Assembly: GCA_963715785.1 (NCBI GenBank)
Contig: OY970276.1
Location: forward strand, 4,774,001 to 4,838,000
DNA length: 64,000 bases
Direction: 5' to 3'
Origin: LD21 sp963715785
Lineage (GTDB): Bacteria > Bacteroidota > Bacteroidia > Bacteroidales > VadinHA17
Made by a program: the position numbers and the translations under genes. Of this stretch, positions 20,501 through 29,285 are shown piece after piece. A model generated the notes under the pieces. The model was not told the DNA's origin. It searched no databases and saw only the letters and a program-made list of their open reading frames with translations. Every line of letters begins with the position of its first letter. The first letter of the stretch is position 1.

Positions 20501-20620
20501 TTCCATTCCACTGTAAAACTCCGACCCGGTCACCTGCACACTAAAAGGGAGTTGGGATGAAACCGGAAGTACAAATAATATTAGCAGACTGAATATTAAA
20601 ATGAGTTTGTTTCTGGTCAT
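17555..20620 (-). CDS. Very long periplasmic tetratricopeptide-repeat protein
   Basis: From the ATG at 20620 the product is 1021 residues with a signal peptide (MTRNKLILIFSLLILFVLP, cleavage near VSSQ). The rest is an almost unbroken array of TPR-type helix pairs with recurrent A-x-x-x-Y/F and G-x-x-Y patterns, estimated at over 20 repeats. TPR solenoids are protein-binding scaffolds. The frame is open 23 codons further upstream but only the inner Met gives a proper signal peptide. It is followed by an outer-membrane barrel gene and then gyrB; from memory, a large TPR protein (TprA) also neighbours gyrB in Porphyromonas gingivalis, but I could not check this. Confidence 0.8.
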   Translation of the reverse strand: MTRNKLILIFSLLILFVLPVSSQLPFSVQVTGSEFYSGMELFNKEKYPAAIRLFDSFLRSGDKSDQSLVTDAEYYSAIAALRLFNPDAEYRMMMFIYSHPGSPKLNDARLELGNYFYQNKNYRKAVIYYETVNRQELKSEKLAEYFFRLGYSLYIKGDQSRALLMFSEIKDIDTEYTPPAVYYFSQIAYEQKMYQTAIEGFKRLRDDETFGAIVPFYIVQILYMEKDYDGILTMAPDLLKSAGKTRAVELYRFIGDAYYSKGNYSEALPYLEKYSTGAKASEREDKYQLGYCYYKTGELDKAIKLFLEIGAKNDLLSQNIWNILGDCYLQKGDKPRSRLAFGQASELDFDKKIKEESLYNYAKLTYETAYAPFGEAIAAFQEYIDLYPGSKRIQEVYDYLVGTLMQIKNYKAALAALDKTGNRDSRLEEAYQKVAFFRGLELFENMELEASINMFDKSLKYEKYNRQIRARAIYWRGEANYRLGHYDLAKADYELFLGLPGSSLLGEYNLVRYNLGYSCFNLKDYPAALSNFKSFESGVTNVKPEVLADAKNRIADCYFIATSYAPAISYYDKVIEYGKVDADYAMFQKGFSLGLINDTKGKIGVLTTLMQKYPASTYVPEAMFERGRAYLVQEDFKRGESDFNSIITDYPTSSFVPRSMVQLGLLYYNIGDNDKAIAQYKKVIESYKSTPEARDAMTGLRNTYVDLNEVDAYFAYVKTLDGYGDINMAQKDSLLYTSGENLFMTGKYDKATEVLKNYLDEFPSGSFRQNAQYYLAECLKSAGNKDEALKLYSAVADEPNNQFLEQSLIAAASISYDKEDYPAALDYYEKLEKASSNTANTFLALKGQLSSAYQAGDAQKTIIAAGKIINSANVPEELIREATFMSAKANYSLNNFDDALRDFRKVATEVRSVEGAESKYRVAELLYKKDRSAEAEKVITEFIDQKSPHQFWMARVFLLLADISIKKGDSLQARATLQSLKDYYKVDNDGILDEVKAKLNSLDEVKPDSLTIGKVQNSVHQ

Positions 20621-20848
20621 AACATATTTTTTTTGGCACATCACAAAAAAGCAATTTGGGACAAATGATATAAATGGCATGTAACGCATTAATTATGAGC
20701 CATATATATCCCCAGCCCGGCTTTTTTTAAATTAATCCTAAAATTACAACTATTAAACGCCGGCAGCGGGCCTTTATTACTGTTTTTATCAACATATAAA
20801 TGTTAATTATCAATTCTTTCTTTAATTTGCACATTAAATCGCTCCGAA

Positions 20849-21562
20849 ATGCAGGAAAATCTTCCATTGGATGTTATTATTGAGCTGACTGACTGCGCAA
20901 TATGGCAGCAGAATCATTTGGTACTTTCGAAAGTGAATCTACGGGTCGGGAAAGGAGAATTTATTTACCTTGTCGGCAGAGTGGGCAGTGGAAAATCCAG
21001 TTTGATTAAAACTCTGAACGCCCAGATACCACTGAAAGAGGGCACTGGTCTGGTTGCAGGATATGATTTGTCGAAGCTCCGGAAGAAAGAGATACCATAC
21101 CTGCGCCGGAAAATCGGAATAGTGTTCCAGGATTTTCAGCTTCTTACCGACAGATCGGTGAATGAAAATCTTTCCTTCGTACTCAAGGCAACCGGCTGGA
21201 AAAGCAAGCCTGAAATAGACAGACGTATTGGTGAGGTGCTTGAGAAAGTAGGGCTTGGATTAAAGGGCTATAAGATGCCTCATCAGCTTTCGGGTGGCGA
21301 GCAGCAGCGCGTTGTAATAGGAAGAGCTCTGCTGAACGATCCTGAAATAATACTGGCTGATGAGCCAACCGGTAATCTGGACCCTGAAACTTCGGAAGGG
21401 ATATTAAAACTGCTGACTGATATTAGCAAGACTGGCAGGGCGGTTGTTGTTGCAACACATAATTATACGCTTCTGAAGAAGTTCTCTGCACGAACAATTA
21501 AATGTGACAACGGGGAACTGAGAGACGTTATCAGCGATGAAGAAATGGAGTTGCTGCAATGA
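20849..21562 (+). CDS. ftsE: Cell-division ABC ATPase FtsE
   Basis: ATPase of the FtsEX complex, which activates periplasmic peptidoglycan hydrolases at the septum. The 237-residue protein has Walker A GRVGSGKS at 43-50, Q-loop VFQDFQLL at 92-99, signature LSGGEQQR at 147-154, Walker B ILADE at 168-172 and the switch H in ATHN. The short tight sequence and DFQLL/DRSVNENL pattern point to FtsE rather than LolD. No ftsX gene is adjacent, which is common in Bacteroidetes. It is divergent from the TPR gene across a 228-base gap. Confidence 0.85.
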   Translation: MQENLPLDVIIELTDCAIWQQNHLVLSKVNLRVGKGEFIYLVGRVGSGKSSLIKTLNAQIPLKEGTGLVAGYDLSKLRKKEIPYLRRKIGIVFQDFQLLTDRSVNENLSFVLKATGWKSKPEIDRRIGEVLEKVGLGLKGYKMPHQLSGGEQQRVVIGRALLNDPEIILADEPTGNLDPETSEGILKLLTDISKTGRAVVVATHNYTLLKKFSARTIKCDNGELRDVISDEEMELLQ

Positions 21563-21568
21563 CCTTTA

Positions 21569-21594
21569 TTATACTGTTTTAAGTATAAATATAT
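21569..21594 (+). terminator. Weak hairpin after ftsE
   Basis: A 7-bp A/T-rich stem TTATACT/AGTATAA with a 6-base loop begins seven bases after the ftsE stop and is followed by a T-rich stretch. Low stem stability keeps this tentative. Confidence 0.3.
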
Positions 21595-21657
21595 TTTTAC
21601 ATCTTATTTGTAAAAGTTATAATGATTGCCGGAAGAAATCCTGTCAAGTAAAACCCG

Positions 21658-22563
21658 TTACTTTACCAGTCTCAGCGGCCATAGAAGCCGGTTTCGGTAC
21701 AAACGATAATAAGGAATTTCTTTGGAGCCGAATGACGCAAAGAATGCGGCTACTGATGGAATTGATGATCCGGCAAAATCAAGGATGGTGCTTGTTGATG
21801 CGAATTCTTTGATCAGTTTATTGACAACAAAATAGCCAATACGTCGTTCACGGCTTTCCGGGGTATTTACGACAAACAGGATAGTAGCACGGCCTCTGAT
21901 AGTAACAACAAAAACTCCGAAAATCAGTTTTTTCCCTGCATCTCTCACACCTATCATCCTGCCCTTTCTGTTAGCGGTGCAAAAATTCATCAGGCGCATC
22001 AGGCGCATATAATCGCGTTGTTTTATTCCTTTTATGTTTTTACCCCTGTTACTTCTGAAAAGACTTGTGAGCTCTTCAGCGCTTATATCTGAGATAAGCC
22101 CAGGTCTGTTCCGCCGCGAAATTTCAATATTCCTCCTGCAGTGGTCAGTAAAATTTCCCGAAACAGATTCATAGGAAGCCGAAAGATCGAGCTCGAAATT
22201 TATTTTATTATCCACCCTGAATCCCGGGTAACTAATGTCCTGACCTACACAAAGATCAATAAATTTGAAAAAATCAGGCAGGTAATCGAGAAACTCAATA
22301 AGTGATTCGGAGGCATCCTTATCGGGCGAGAAAGCCCCGAGCTGCTGAAGAAAAACAGGGGTTGCAATATATCGGATACCAAACCTACCGGATCCCGGTA
22401 TCGGAAATACAGAATCATACTCATCATCCACCAGCGCCTCCCAGCCGGGAGCCATTATGTCAAGGTACCATGAATAGGCATATGGTTTCGACCCGGGAGA
22501 GCTTTCAATGCAGTTGTCCCATTTTTCACGGTCTATTTCATTATGCTTAAGGTAAATTATCAA
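21658..22563 (-). CDS. GNAT/FemAB-like acyltransferase
   Basis: The 301-residue protein has the two-lobed look of FemAB/GNAT transferases: an N-terminal half with Y/W-rich segments (AYSWYLDIM) and a C-terminal GNAT-like core (GVFVVTIRGRATILF, ERRIGYFVVNKLIKEFA) ending in basic YRLYRNRLLWPLR. No signal peptide, so it acts in the cytoplasm. Its start overlaps the end of the deacetylase-like gene by four bases, so the two are translationally coupled and may modify the same glycan or cell-wall precursor. Substrate is unknown; the fold assignment is a pattern-level call. Confidence 0.55.
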   Translation of the reverse strand: MIIYLKHNEIDREKWDNCIESSPGSKPYAYSWYLDIMAPGWEALVDDEYDSVFPIPGSGRFGIRYIATPVFLQQLGAFSPDKDASESLIEFLDYLPDFFKFIDLCVGQDISYPGFRVDNKINFELDLSASYESVSGNFTDHCRRNIEISRRNRPGLISDISAEELTSLFRSNRGKNIKGIKQRDYMRLMRLMNFCTANRKGRMIGVRDAGKKLIFGVFVVTIRGRATILFVVNTPESRERRIGYFVVNKLIKEFASTSTILDFAGSSIPSVAAFFASFGSKEIPYYRLYRNRLLWPLRLVK

Positions 22564-23867
22564 GGCATCTGATTTTTGATAACAAATTCAAATACCTCAC
22601 GCCAACCTCTCCACTGTTCGTTATCAAGCAGTGAAGTATTATGCCAGATACTCACAAAAAGGCCTCCTACATTTTTCGTTTCGTTTATAAGCTCTGAGAT
22701 TAAAACTTTTGAATCCTCAGGATCAAGTTTTACATAATCAAACAATGTTCCGTCCATCACCTGAAAAGGAACGAGCTTAAGATTGGTTTGCGTGTCAGCT
22801 ATGATATCATAAAAATAATATGGACGGGAAATTCCTGCCCGAAAACCCGGTTGATCAGGGTATCCCATTGAATAATCCTCAGAAATGCCGGCTCCTATAA
22901 TGTTTTTGTACGATCGGGGCATGCTAAGCCTGAGGTAATGAAAACGACTGAGGGTTATTTCCTTTCGAAGGATGGAGCCAAGCCTCTGCACTTCTGTATT
23001 AACAAGAGCTCCGTCTCCTCCGGCAACATAGGATGGGTGAAGACCTATCTTGTATTTATCGGCAATTTTATAAATCAGCTCCCTGTATTCCTCATTTTTC
23101 CATGAGGGATTTTTGTCATACTTTGAATAGTTGCCAACGGGAAAGAAGAATCTTACATCCGACTTACTTTTCTCAATATTATCCAATATATAGTCAAAGA
23201 CATCGAAAGGATCTTTTTCGTTTCTCGCCATAATCCTGTACCTGTCAGTCACATTTACAGGAGAACTGTTTTTGTCGTGCAGCAGTCCTCCGATCGATCT
23301 GAAAATATTTTTCCCCTGGTACGCAAATGGCTGATCAGTATCAATGGTCAGAAGTGCCTTATATTCATTCCTTTTGAATGTGAGAGTCGGGAATCGCCTG
23401 AGAAACGACTTTGCAAGCTCTCTTGCCCAAAGGTCAACAATCGGTCTTCTTAAAAAACCTTCTTTGAAGGCAAGAGACACTGCGGAAGGAAATCTCCCAT
23501 ATTTGTCGGCAGTAAACTGAAGATACTCTTCATACCTGCTTATAAGAAAAAATGATGCTGCAAAAATATCAAAAGGCAGGTCAGAATCAGATTCAGTCAG
23601 GAAAAAAACAGGCAGCTCTTTCCATGAACCCATAGCAAGATCCTTTGCAACAACACCTGTTTCAAACAATATGGAAACCGGGCGGATTGTGAATGAACCT
23701 GGCAGGTTTTCAGTTGAATAATTAATAACAGGATGTTTCCCAAGTTTACGTTTATCAGTGGCAATCTCCCATTTTAAACCGAGTATATCCCCAAGAATAA
23801 TTCCTGAAATATATCTCAGCCGGGGGGTTGCACTGGTTGAAAATATTTTTACCGGTCCGGACTGCAT
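22560..23867 (-). CDS. Polysaccharide-deacetylase-like (NodB-fold) protein
   Basis: The 435-residue protein has an N-terminal domain (about 1-160) common to Bacteroidetes relatives and a C-terminal NodB-type barrel starting near residue 170. The barrel shows the metal-binding Asp motif as LTIDTDQPFA and a second motif IGLHPSY. No signal peptide is seen, so unlike classical chitin or peptidoglycan deacetylases it appears cytoplasmic. It is the first gene of a two-gene unit with the FemAB/GNAT-like protein. Activity on surface glycan intermediates is plausible but inferred. Confidence 0.65.
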   Translation of the reverse strand: MQSGPVKIFSTSATPRLRYISGIILGDILGLKWEIATDKRKLGKHPVINYSTENLPGSFTIRPVSILFETGVVAKDLAMGSWKELPVFFLTESDSDLPFDIFAASFFLISRYEEYLQFTADKYGRFPSAVSLAFKEGFLRRPIVDLWARELAKSFLRRFPTLTFKRNEYKALLTIDTDQPFAYQGKNIFRSIGGLLHDKNSSPVNVTDRYRIMARNEKDPFDVFDYILDNIEKSKSDVRFFFPVGNYSKYDKNPSWKNEEYRELIYKIADKYKIGLHPSYVAGGDGALVNTEVQRLGSILRKEITLSRFHYLRLSMPRSYKNIIGAGISEDYSMGYPDQPGFRAGISRPYYFYDIIADTQTNLKLVPFQVMDGTLFDYVKLDPEDSKVLISELINETKNVGGLFVSIWHNTSLLDNEQWRGWREVFEFVIKNQMP

Positions 23868-24225
23868 AACTACAAATTTATGTAATTACTTGTCATTTAG
23901 TGGTATAAAGTTGGAATATTATATGAATATTTTTAGCCCGGTCTTTCGCCATTTTTAATCCATTTTAGAATAAAGTCTGAAGCTTATATCATTGCCGCTA
24001 TATGGTTATTAAGCAATCATTTCAGGATATACCTTCCACCATACCCGGCACATGCCAAACTTTTAAATATGTTGCAATTAGAAATATTTTCTTATCTTCG
24101 CACACAAATTAACAAGGTGATTTCCAAGTAGCGTTGTTACGCATATTACCCAGTCTGCATTTGAGTTCATTTTCGGCCGGGATAACTAATCCATCGCTCC
24201 CGAAACCACATCATAAAATATAGTA
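23868..24225. other. Intergenic region with long leader of the DEAD-box gene
   Basis: No gene is seen in these 358 bases. The right part holds a Bacteroidetes-type promoter (see 24072-24100), which would give an mRNA leader of about 120 bases with patchy GC content, suggesting RNA structure. The left part separates divergent genes and shows nothing recognisable. Confidence 0.45.
24072..24100 (+). promoter_or_regulatory. Candidate Bacteroidetes promoter for the DEAD-box helicase
   Basis: TTG at 24072-24074 is separated by 18 bases from TATCTTCG at 24093-24100, one mismatch from the -7 consensus TAnnTTTG. The start codon is about 120 bases further on, so the transcript would have a long untranslated leader. 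Confidence 0.45.
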
Positions 24226-26019
24226 ATGATAAATTTTGAAGAGATGGGATTCACTCCCGGTATCCTGAAAGCTATTCAGGAGCTTGGATTTGAAAACCCG
24301 ATGCCCGTGCAAGAAAAAGTTATTCCATTAATGCTGGGCGGTGAGGTAGATATTATTGCACTGGCACAAACAGGTACTGGCAAAACAGCAGCATTCGGGC
24401 TGCCGCTTGTTCAGGCAACTGATACAGATATAAATAGTACCCAGGCCCTTATATTATGCCCTACACGCGAATTGTGTATGCAGATCACAGGCGATCTGAC
24501 TGATTATGCCAAATTTACAGGCAAGCTTAAAATACTCGCAGTATATGGGGGCGCCAGCATTGACAACCAGATCAGAGGCTTAAAAAAAGGTGTTCATATA
24601 ATTGTTGCCACACCCGGCAGGCTTATTGACCTTATAGGCAGAGGTGCCGCAAAACTTTCCGCTGTCACAACAGTCATTCTCGATGAAGCCGATGAGATGT
24701 TGAACATGGGATTTCTTGACAGTATAAACGAGATACTTGAAGAGGTTCCCGATGGCAGAAGGACACTTTTATTTTCGGCTACCATGTCGAAAGAGATTTC
24801 ATCGATTGCAAGGAAATATATGGATAAGCCGGTTGAAATCACAATTGGCACAAAAAATTCTTCAGCCGACAATGTAAGTCATGCTTATTACCTTATCCAT
24901 GCCAAAGATAAGTACAAAGTTCTCAAGCGTATAGCTGATTTCGAACCAGATATTTATGGAATAATATTTTGCCGTACCCGCAAGGAAACCCAGGAGGTAG
25001 CTTCCAAATTGATTGACGACGGCTATAATGCCGATGCGCTTCATGGCGATCTGTCTCAGATGCAACGCGATGCCGTAATGCAGAAATTCAGGGTAAAAAA
25101 CCTTCAGCTGCTTGTGGCAACTGATGTTGCAGCCCGCGGCCTCGATGTTGATGACCTTACACATGTAATTAACTACAGTCTGCCTGACGATACCGAAGTC
25201 TATACTCATAGAAGCGGAAGAACGGGAAGAGCAGGTAAAACAGGAATTTCAATATCACTGGTTCACCTCAGGGAGAGGCATAATCTTCAGCAGATTGAAA
25301 GAATGGTTAAGAAACCTTTCAAAGCTATTCCAATTCCTACCGGAACTGAAATCTGCGGAAAACAACTATTCCACTGGCTAAATAAACTTGAGACTGTTGC
25401 CACTGAACACCAGGAAATTGAAAAATTTTTGCCGGAGATAAAAGAGAAGCTGGCCGGACTTGACAGGGAAGAGCTCCTTAAAAGAGTTGTTTCGCTGCAG
25501 TTTGACAGGTTTCTCGATGATTACCGTAATGGGGAGGATATCATAGATGCTGTTCCTGAGAGAGATAATGGTTTCGAACGGTCAGGAAGAAGAGGTCCTC
25601 GTGAAGAATATCCGGGAAACTATACCAGGCTGTTTATAAATCTGGGAAAATCAGATGGTTTTTATCCCGAACAGCTCATTGAACTTGTAAACTCAAACAC
25701 CAGGGGCAGGAAAGTGCCAATTGGAAAAATCGATCTGCTTAAAACCTTTTCCTTTTTCGAAGTTGAAGCTGGTTACGCCAACGATCTTATCAAAGCATTG
25801 ACCGACACAACTTTTATGGACAGACGGGTTGCTGTTGAGATAGCACAGGAAAAAACAGATAAGCCAAGACAGGATGAATTTCAGGGTAAAAGGCCGGCCA
25901 AGTGGTCCGACAGAAGACCTGAAAAGAGAAGTCAGGGAAGATCAGAAAGCAAGGGAAAAGACTATAAAAGAGAGAGCAGATTCGGTAAAAAAGACAAAAA
26001 GAAATACAGTCATAAATAA
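24226..26019 (+). CDS. DEAD-box RNA helicase (DeaD/CsdA type)
   Basis: ATP-dependent RNA helicase of the type used in ribosome assembly and RNA turnover in the cold. Motifs in order: Q motif region 7-30, motif I AQTGTGKT at 47-54, PTREL at 79-83, motif II DEAD at 153-156, SAT, and motif VI HRSGRTGRAG near 330. A DbpA-like RNA-binding domain lies at about 470-545, followed by a very basic tail rich in K, R, S and G. Length 597 matches DeaD-type proteins. The long leader upstream fits post-transcriptional control, as in other cold-induced helicase genes. Confidence 0.93.
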   Translation: MINFEEMGFTPGILKAIQELGFENPMPVQEKVIPLMLGGEVDIIALAQTGTGKTAAFGLPLVQATDTDINSTQALILCPTRELCMQITGDLTDYAKFTGKLKILAVYGGASIDNQIRGLKKGVHIIVATPGRLIDLIGRGAAKLSAVTTVILDEADEMLNMGFLDSINEILEEVPDGRRTLLFSATMSKEISSIARKYMDKPVEITIGTKNSSADNVSHAYYLIHAKDKYKVLKRIADFEPDIYGIIFCRTRKETQEVASKLIDDGYNADALHGDLSQMQRDAVMQKFRVKNLQLLVATDVAARGLDVDDLTHVINYSLPDDTEVYTHRSGRTGRAGKTGISISLVHLRERHNLQQIERMVKKPFKAIPIPTGTEICGKQLFHWLNKLETVATEHQEIEKFLPEIKEKLAGLDREELLKRVVSLQFDRFLDDYRNGEDIIDAVPERDNGFERSGRRGPREEYPGNYTRLFINLGKSDGFYPEQLIELVNSNTRGRKVPIGKIDLLKTFSFFEVEAGYANDLIKALTDTTFMDRRVAVEIAQEKTDKPRQDEFQGKRPAKWSDRRPEKRSQGRSESKGKDYKRESRFGKKDKKKYSHK

Positions 26020-26103
26020 ATTCTTATTAGTATTTGGAATGGTGATGTAATGCCCTTTCCCGCAGCCTGATCATAATAAATGTGCATAAAGGGTAGTTCT
26101 TAT

Positions 26104-27453
26104 CTAAGAGCTGCCTCGCTTGTGTTCTTTTACTTTCAGCGCAAACAATACAATGGAGATTAATGCAATAGTTCCTCCAAATCCGAATGCCACTGTGCCG
26201 CCGTAACCTGGTATCAGCTTATCGAAATAACTATACAGAAATCCAAATATAATGCTTGCAGGAAGAGCTCCAAGCCCGATGGAAAAGTTGAAGAGACCGA
26301 ATGCTGTTCCTCTCTTTTCTTCCTTTACCAGATCGGCAACAAAAGCTTTTTCTGTACCTTCCGTAAATGCATAGAAAAATGCATAGACCGCAAAAAGCAC
26401 GAATGTGGCAATTATCTGTAATTTAGCGGGTAATAAGACCAGCAGGCCAAAAGAAAAATAAACGAATGCGTAAATTGCCCAACCTGAGTTTATAACTTTC
26501 TTCCTTCCTACTCTGTCGGACAATATTCCGAGAGGAGTTGAAAAGACGGCTTTTATAACATGAAAGAATGCCCACACAAGAGGCAGAAAAAGGATATTAA
26601 TAACCTTTGATGCAGCTGCTTCATCTCCGAAATTTAATATCATTTGTTTAAGCGGTACAATGCTGTTTACAAGATTCACTACAGCACCGCTTTTATGAAT
26701 AGCTTCCTCAACCCTGAACAGAAGAAAAGCATCTGATGAGTTGCCAAGCGTAAACAACACCACTATCAACAAATAGTTCCTGAAATTCCTGTCAAAACCT
26801 TTAAGGGAAAATGAAAATAAACTTCCAGTCCCGTTTTTTGATGAGACTTCCTTAACGAACAGCATCACTATCAGTACAGCAATTATTCCAGGTATGATTG
26901 CAAGAATGAAAGTCCATCTCAGAGCCAGCAAAGAATCCTTCATTCTGAACCCGATAAAGAGAATAAGCAATGTCATTATCGCAAGCAGTGGCCCGACAAC
27001 AGCCCCGATATGATCCATGGCCCTTTCAAATCCAAAAGCTTTGCCTCTTATGCTTTCGTCAACCGATGAAGCTATCAGGGCATCTCTGGGGGACGTGCGG
27101 ATTCCTTTCCCGACGCGGTCAAACATCCTGACAATTATTATCTCCCATGCGGATGTCACGATCCCTGTCAATGGCCTTACAAGTGATGATATCGAATAGC
27201 CGATCAGAACAAAAAGCTTCTTTTTCCCTATTCTGTCAGATAATATTCCGCTTAAAAGCTTCAACATTGAAGATGTTGTTTCTGCTATTCCTTCAATAAA
27301 ACCCAGAAGGATTGCGCCGGAGCCAAGTGCTGCGACAAAGACCGGAACAAGCGGGTAAATCATCTCCGATGCAACATCGGTGAACAGGCTGACTAATCCC
27401 AGCATAATTACAGCCTGTGGTATCCTTTTCGAGATCTTACTTCCCAAAGTCAT
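26104..27453 (-). CDS. Major facilitator superfamily transporter
   Basis: The 449-residue protein has about 12 hydrophobic segments and two copies of the MFS loop-2/3 signature: LSGILSDRIGKKK near residues 67-79 and GILSDRVGRKK in the second half. There is an RVGKGIRTSPRDALI segment after TM4, found in a subgroup of bacterial MFS proteins of unclear substrate. Its start overlaps the LtaS-like gene by four bases, so it is the last gene of a coupled three-gene unit. Substrate cannot be deduced. Confidence 0.85.
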   Translation of the reverse strand: MTLGSKISKRIPQAVIMLGLVSLFTDVASEMIYPLVPVFVAALGSGAILLGFIEGIAETTSSMLKLLSGILSDRIGKKKLFVLIGYSISSLVRPLTGIVTSAWEIIIVRMFDRVGKGIRTSPRDALIASSVDESIRGKAFGFERAMDHIGAVVGPLLAIMTLLILFIGFRMKDSLLALRWTFILAIIPGIIAVLIVMLFVKEVSSKNGTGSLFSFSLKGFDRNFRNYLLIVVLFTLGNSSDAFLLFRVEEAIHKSGAVVNLVNSIVPLKQMILNFGDEAAASKVINILFLPLVWAFFHVIKAVFSTPLGILSDRVGRKKVINSGWAIYAFVYFSFGLLVLLPAKLQIIATFVLFAVYAFFYAFTEGTEKAFVADLVKEEKRGTAFGLFNFSIGLGALPASIIFGFLYSYFDKLIPGYGGTVAFGFGGTIALISIVLFALKVKEHKRGSS

Positions 27454-29285
27454 CTTTTTATGTAATCATCGAACAACACCTGAAGATATGCCTTCCCTTT
27501 CCTGAGGGCCGATCCGGGGTCCTTGCCTTCGGCTAATACCTGTGTTCTGCTTTTAAGATCAAAGCTTACCGACGAACTGTCTGTTAGAAAACCAAAGCCT
27601 TCATTATAGGTAAAAAATGCGAACGATTTTGATTTATCCGACAGCAAATCTTTGCTGAAGGGAAAATTACCTGTAAGACCCAGCTGATCCAGCACTGTGG
27701 TCGGGATATCCACCTGACTGCCAAGTTTGGTAATCCTTAATCCGTGCTCAGTCAATGCTCCCCCAACCCAGAGCATCGGTATCTTAAAGACATTCTTAGT
27801 ATAAGTAGGCATATCAGGGTATATCCTGGCTGCATGATCAGCCACCATAATAATAAGCGTATTCTTCCACCATTCTGTGCCTTTTGCCCAGTCGAGAAAT
27901 GACCCCAGTGTCCTGTCAGTATAATAAACCGAATTCTTGTATTTTGTCATATCATCCGATCCTTTGAATACCGGCTTCATCGGTACGTCAAATGGTTCGT
28001 GGCTCGAAAGAGTCAGTACAACTTTTACGAACGGTTCCCTGACACTCTTCATAGAGTCCATGAGAGTCTGAAACATTACATGATCATGAACCCCCCATTT
28101 CGAGTTATAATTAACGGGATCGAAATTTTTCTTGGTTATTATGTCATGGAACCCTGATCCGATAACAAATGAATTAAAATTCGCGAAATTTATCTCTCCT
28201 CCATACCAGAATGCACTGTGATAACCATTAGCAATAAGAATTTTTATCAGGCTCGGTAAGCTTTGTGTCTTTTTTGGTTCTTTAATTATCGACTGCGCAG
28301 GCTGTGCAGGATAACCGTCGAGTACAGCAGGTATTGCCTTATCGGTTCGTGTTCCTGAAGCGTAAAAATCTGAGAAAAGAATACCCTCTTTCGTGTACCT
28401 GTTAATATTTGGGGTCACAAGCGAATCACCGCCAAGCGGTCCTATAAGGTACCCGCTGAAGCTCTCAAGCACGATTATTATGATATTCGGCCTTGTGGTA
28501 TTCAAGACTTTCATTGGAACTCCCCCTTTAGCAGTAAGCGTATCCACTACACTTTTTGCTTCGGCCGGATCGCCGAATTCATACGGATTCTTCAGCGGCC
28601 GCTGAGCGAAGGCAGAGGTACCCACATTCCAGACAGCATTTATAGCAGTATGATTCAGGAACATCTTATCGCTGAAATAAACAGCACCTGCATTTATCGG
28701 GGCAACTCCGAACCCTCCCCTGATGGGTATTATAAGTGCTCCCAGAAAAACCATGAAAAACAGAATTCCGGCCACAGGATACTTTATCCCTGACAGTTTA
28801 CTGAATGATCTGTCAATTAGTTTATTATACAGCCAGATTGAACCCGCTGAAATAAGACCAATCGTAAATAAAAACATAATTATCTTAAGATTGCTTACCG
28901 ACGCCATTGCTTCGCCTGGTGTTTTGAGGTAAAGCATAGGAGTGTAATCCATGCGGAATCCCCAGTAGGAATAAAGATTTGCATCAGAAACTATAATCAC
29001 TGAAGAGAATACGATTAGAATATAAGAGTACCACCTGATAAAGATCTGTAACCAGCGTCCTTTAATGGCTACTCCTGCTGTTATAGCCAAAACGGGGATA
29101 ACAAAATAATAGCCGATGGTCGAGATATCGAGCTTTGCTCCATGCAGGAAAGTGCCAAGCAGTCCGCTTACACTGTTTTGTAACGAAGAATGATACTGGA
29201 ATATTATGAAAAACAACCTGGCCATGAAGAAAAATGAAAGCCAGTATAAAAAGTAATAGGCAATAGCCAAGAGTCTTTTTTTCAT
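27450..29285 (-). CDS. LTA-synthase-like sulfatase/phosphoglycerol transferase, membrane-bound
   Basis: The 611-residue protein has five hydrophobic segments in the first ~190 residues and an alkaline-phosphatase-fold domain from about 265 to the end. Metal and catalytic positions expected for LtaS/MdoB-type enzymes are visible: E274 (VLESFSG), a Thr-containing GTRTDK segment at 311-316 that should provide the nucleophile, and VADHAAR with the late Asp-His pair. Such enzymes move phosphoglycerol or phosphoethanolamine onto glycans or lipids outside the membrane. It overlaps both neighbours by four bases. In a Gram-negative the acceptor is probably a periplasmic glucan, lipid or surface glycan, which is inference. 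Confidence 0.82.
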   Translation of the reverse strand: MKKRLLAIAYYFLYWLSFFFMARLFFIIFQYHSSLQNSVSGLLGTFLHGAKLDISTIGYYFVIPVLAITAGVAIKGRWLQIFIRWYSYILIVFSSVIIVSDANLYSYWGFRMDYTPMLYLKTPGEAMASVSNLKIIMFLFTIGLISAGSIWLYNKLIDRSFSKLSGIKYPVAGILFFMVFLGALIIPIRGGFGVAPINAGAVYFSDKMFLNHTAINAVWNVGTSAFAQRPLKNPYEFGDPAEAKSVVDTLTAKGGVPMKVLNTTRPNIIIIVLESFSGYLIGPLGGDSLVTPNINRYTKEGILFSDFYASGTRTDKAIPAVLDGYPAQPAQSIIKEPKKTQSLPSLIKILIANGYHSAFWYGGEINFANFNSFVIGSGFHDIITKKNFDPVNYNSKWGVHDHVMFQTLMDSMKSVREPFVKVVLTLSSHEPFDVPMKPVFKGSDDMTKYKNSVYYTDRTLGSFLDWAKGTEWWKNTLIIMVADHAARIYPDMPTYTKNVFKIPMLWVGGALTEHGLRITKLGSQVDIPTTVLDQLGLTGNFPFSKDLLSDKSKSFAFFTYNEGFGFLTDSSSVSFDLKSRTQVLAEGKDPGSALRKGKAYLQVLFDDYIKR

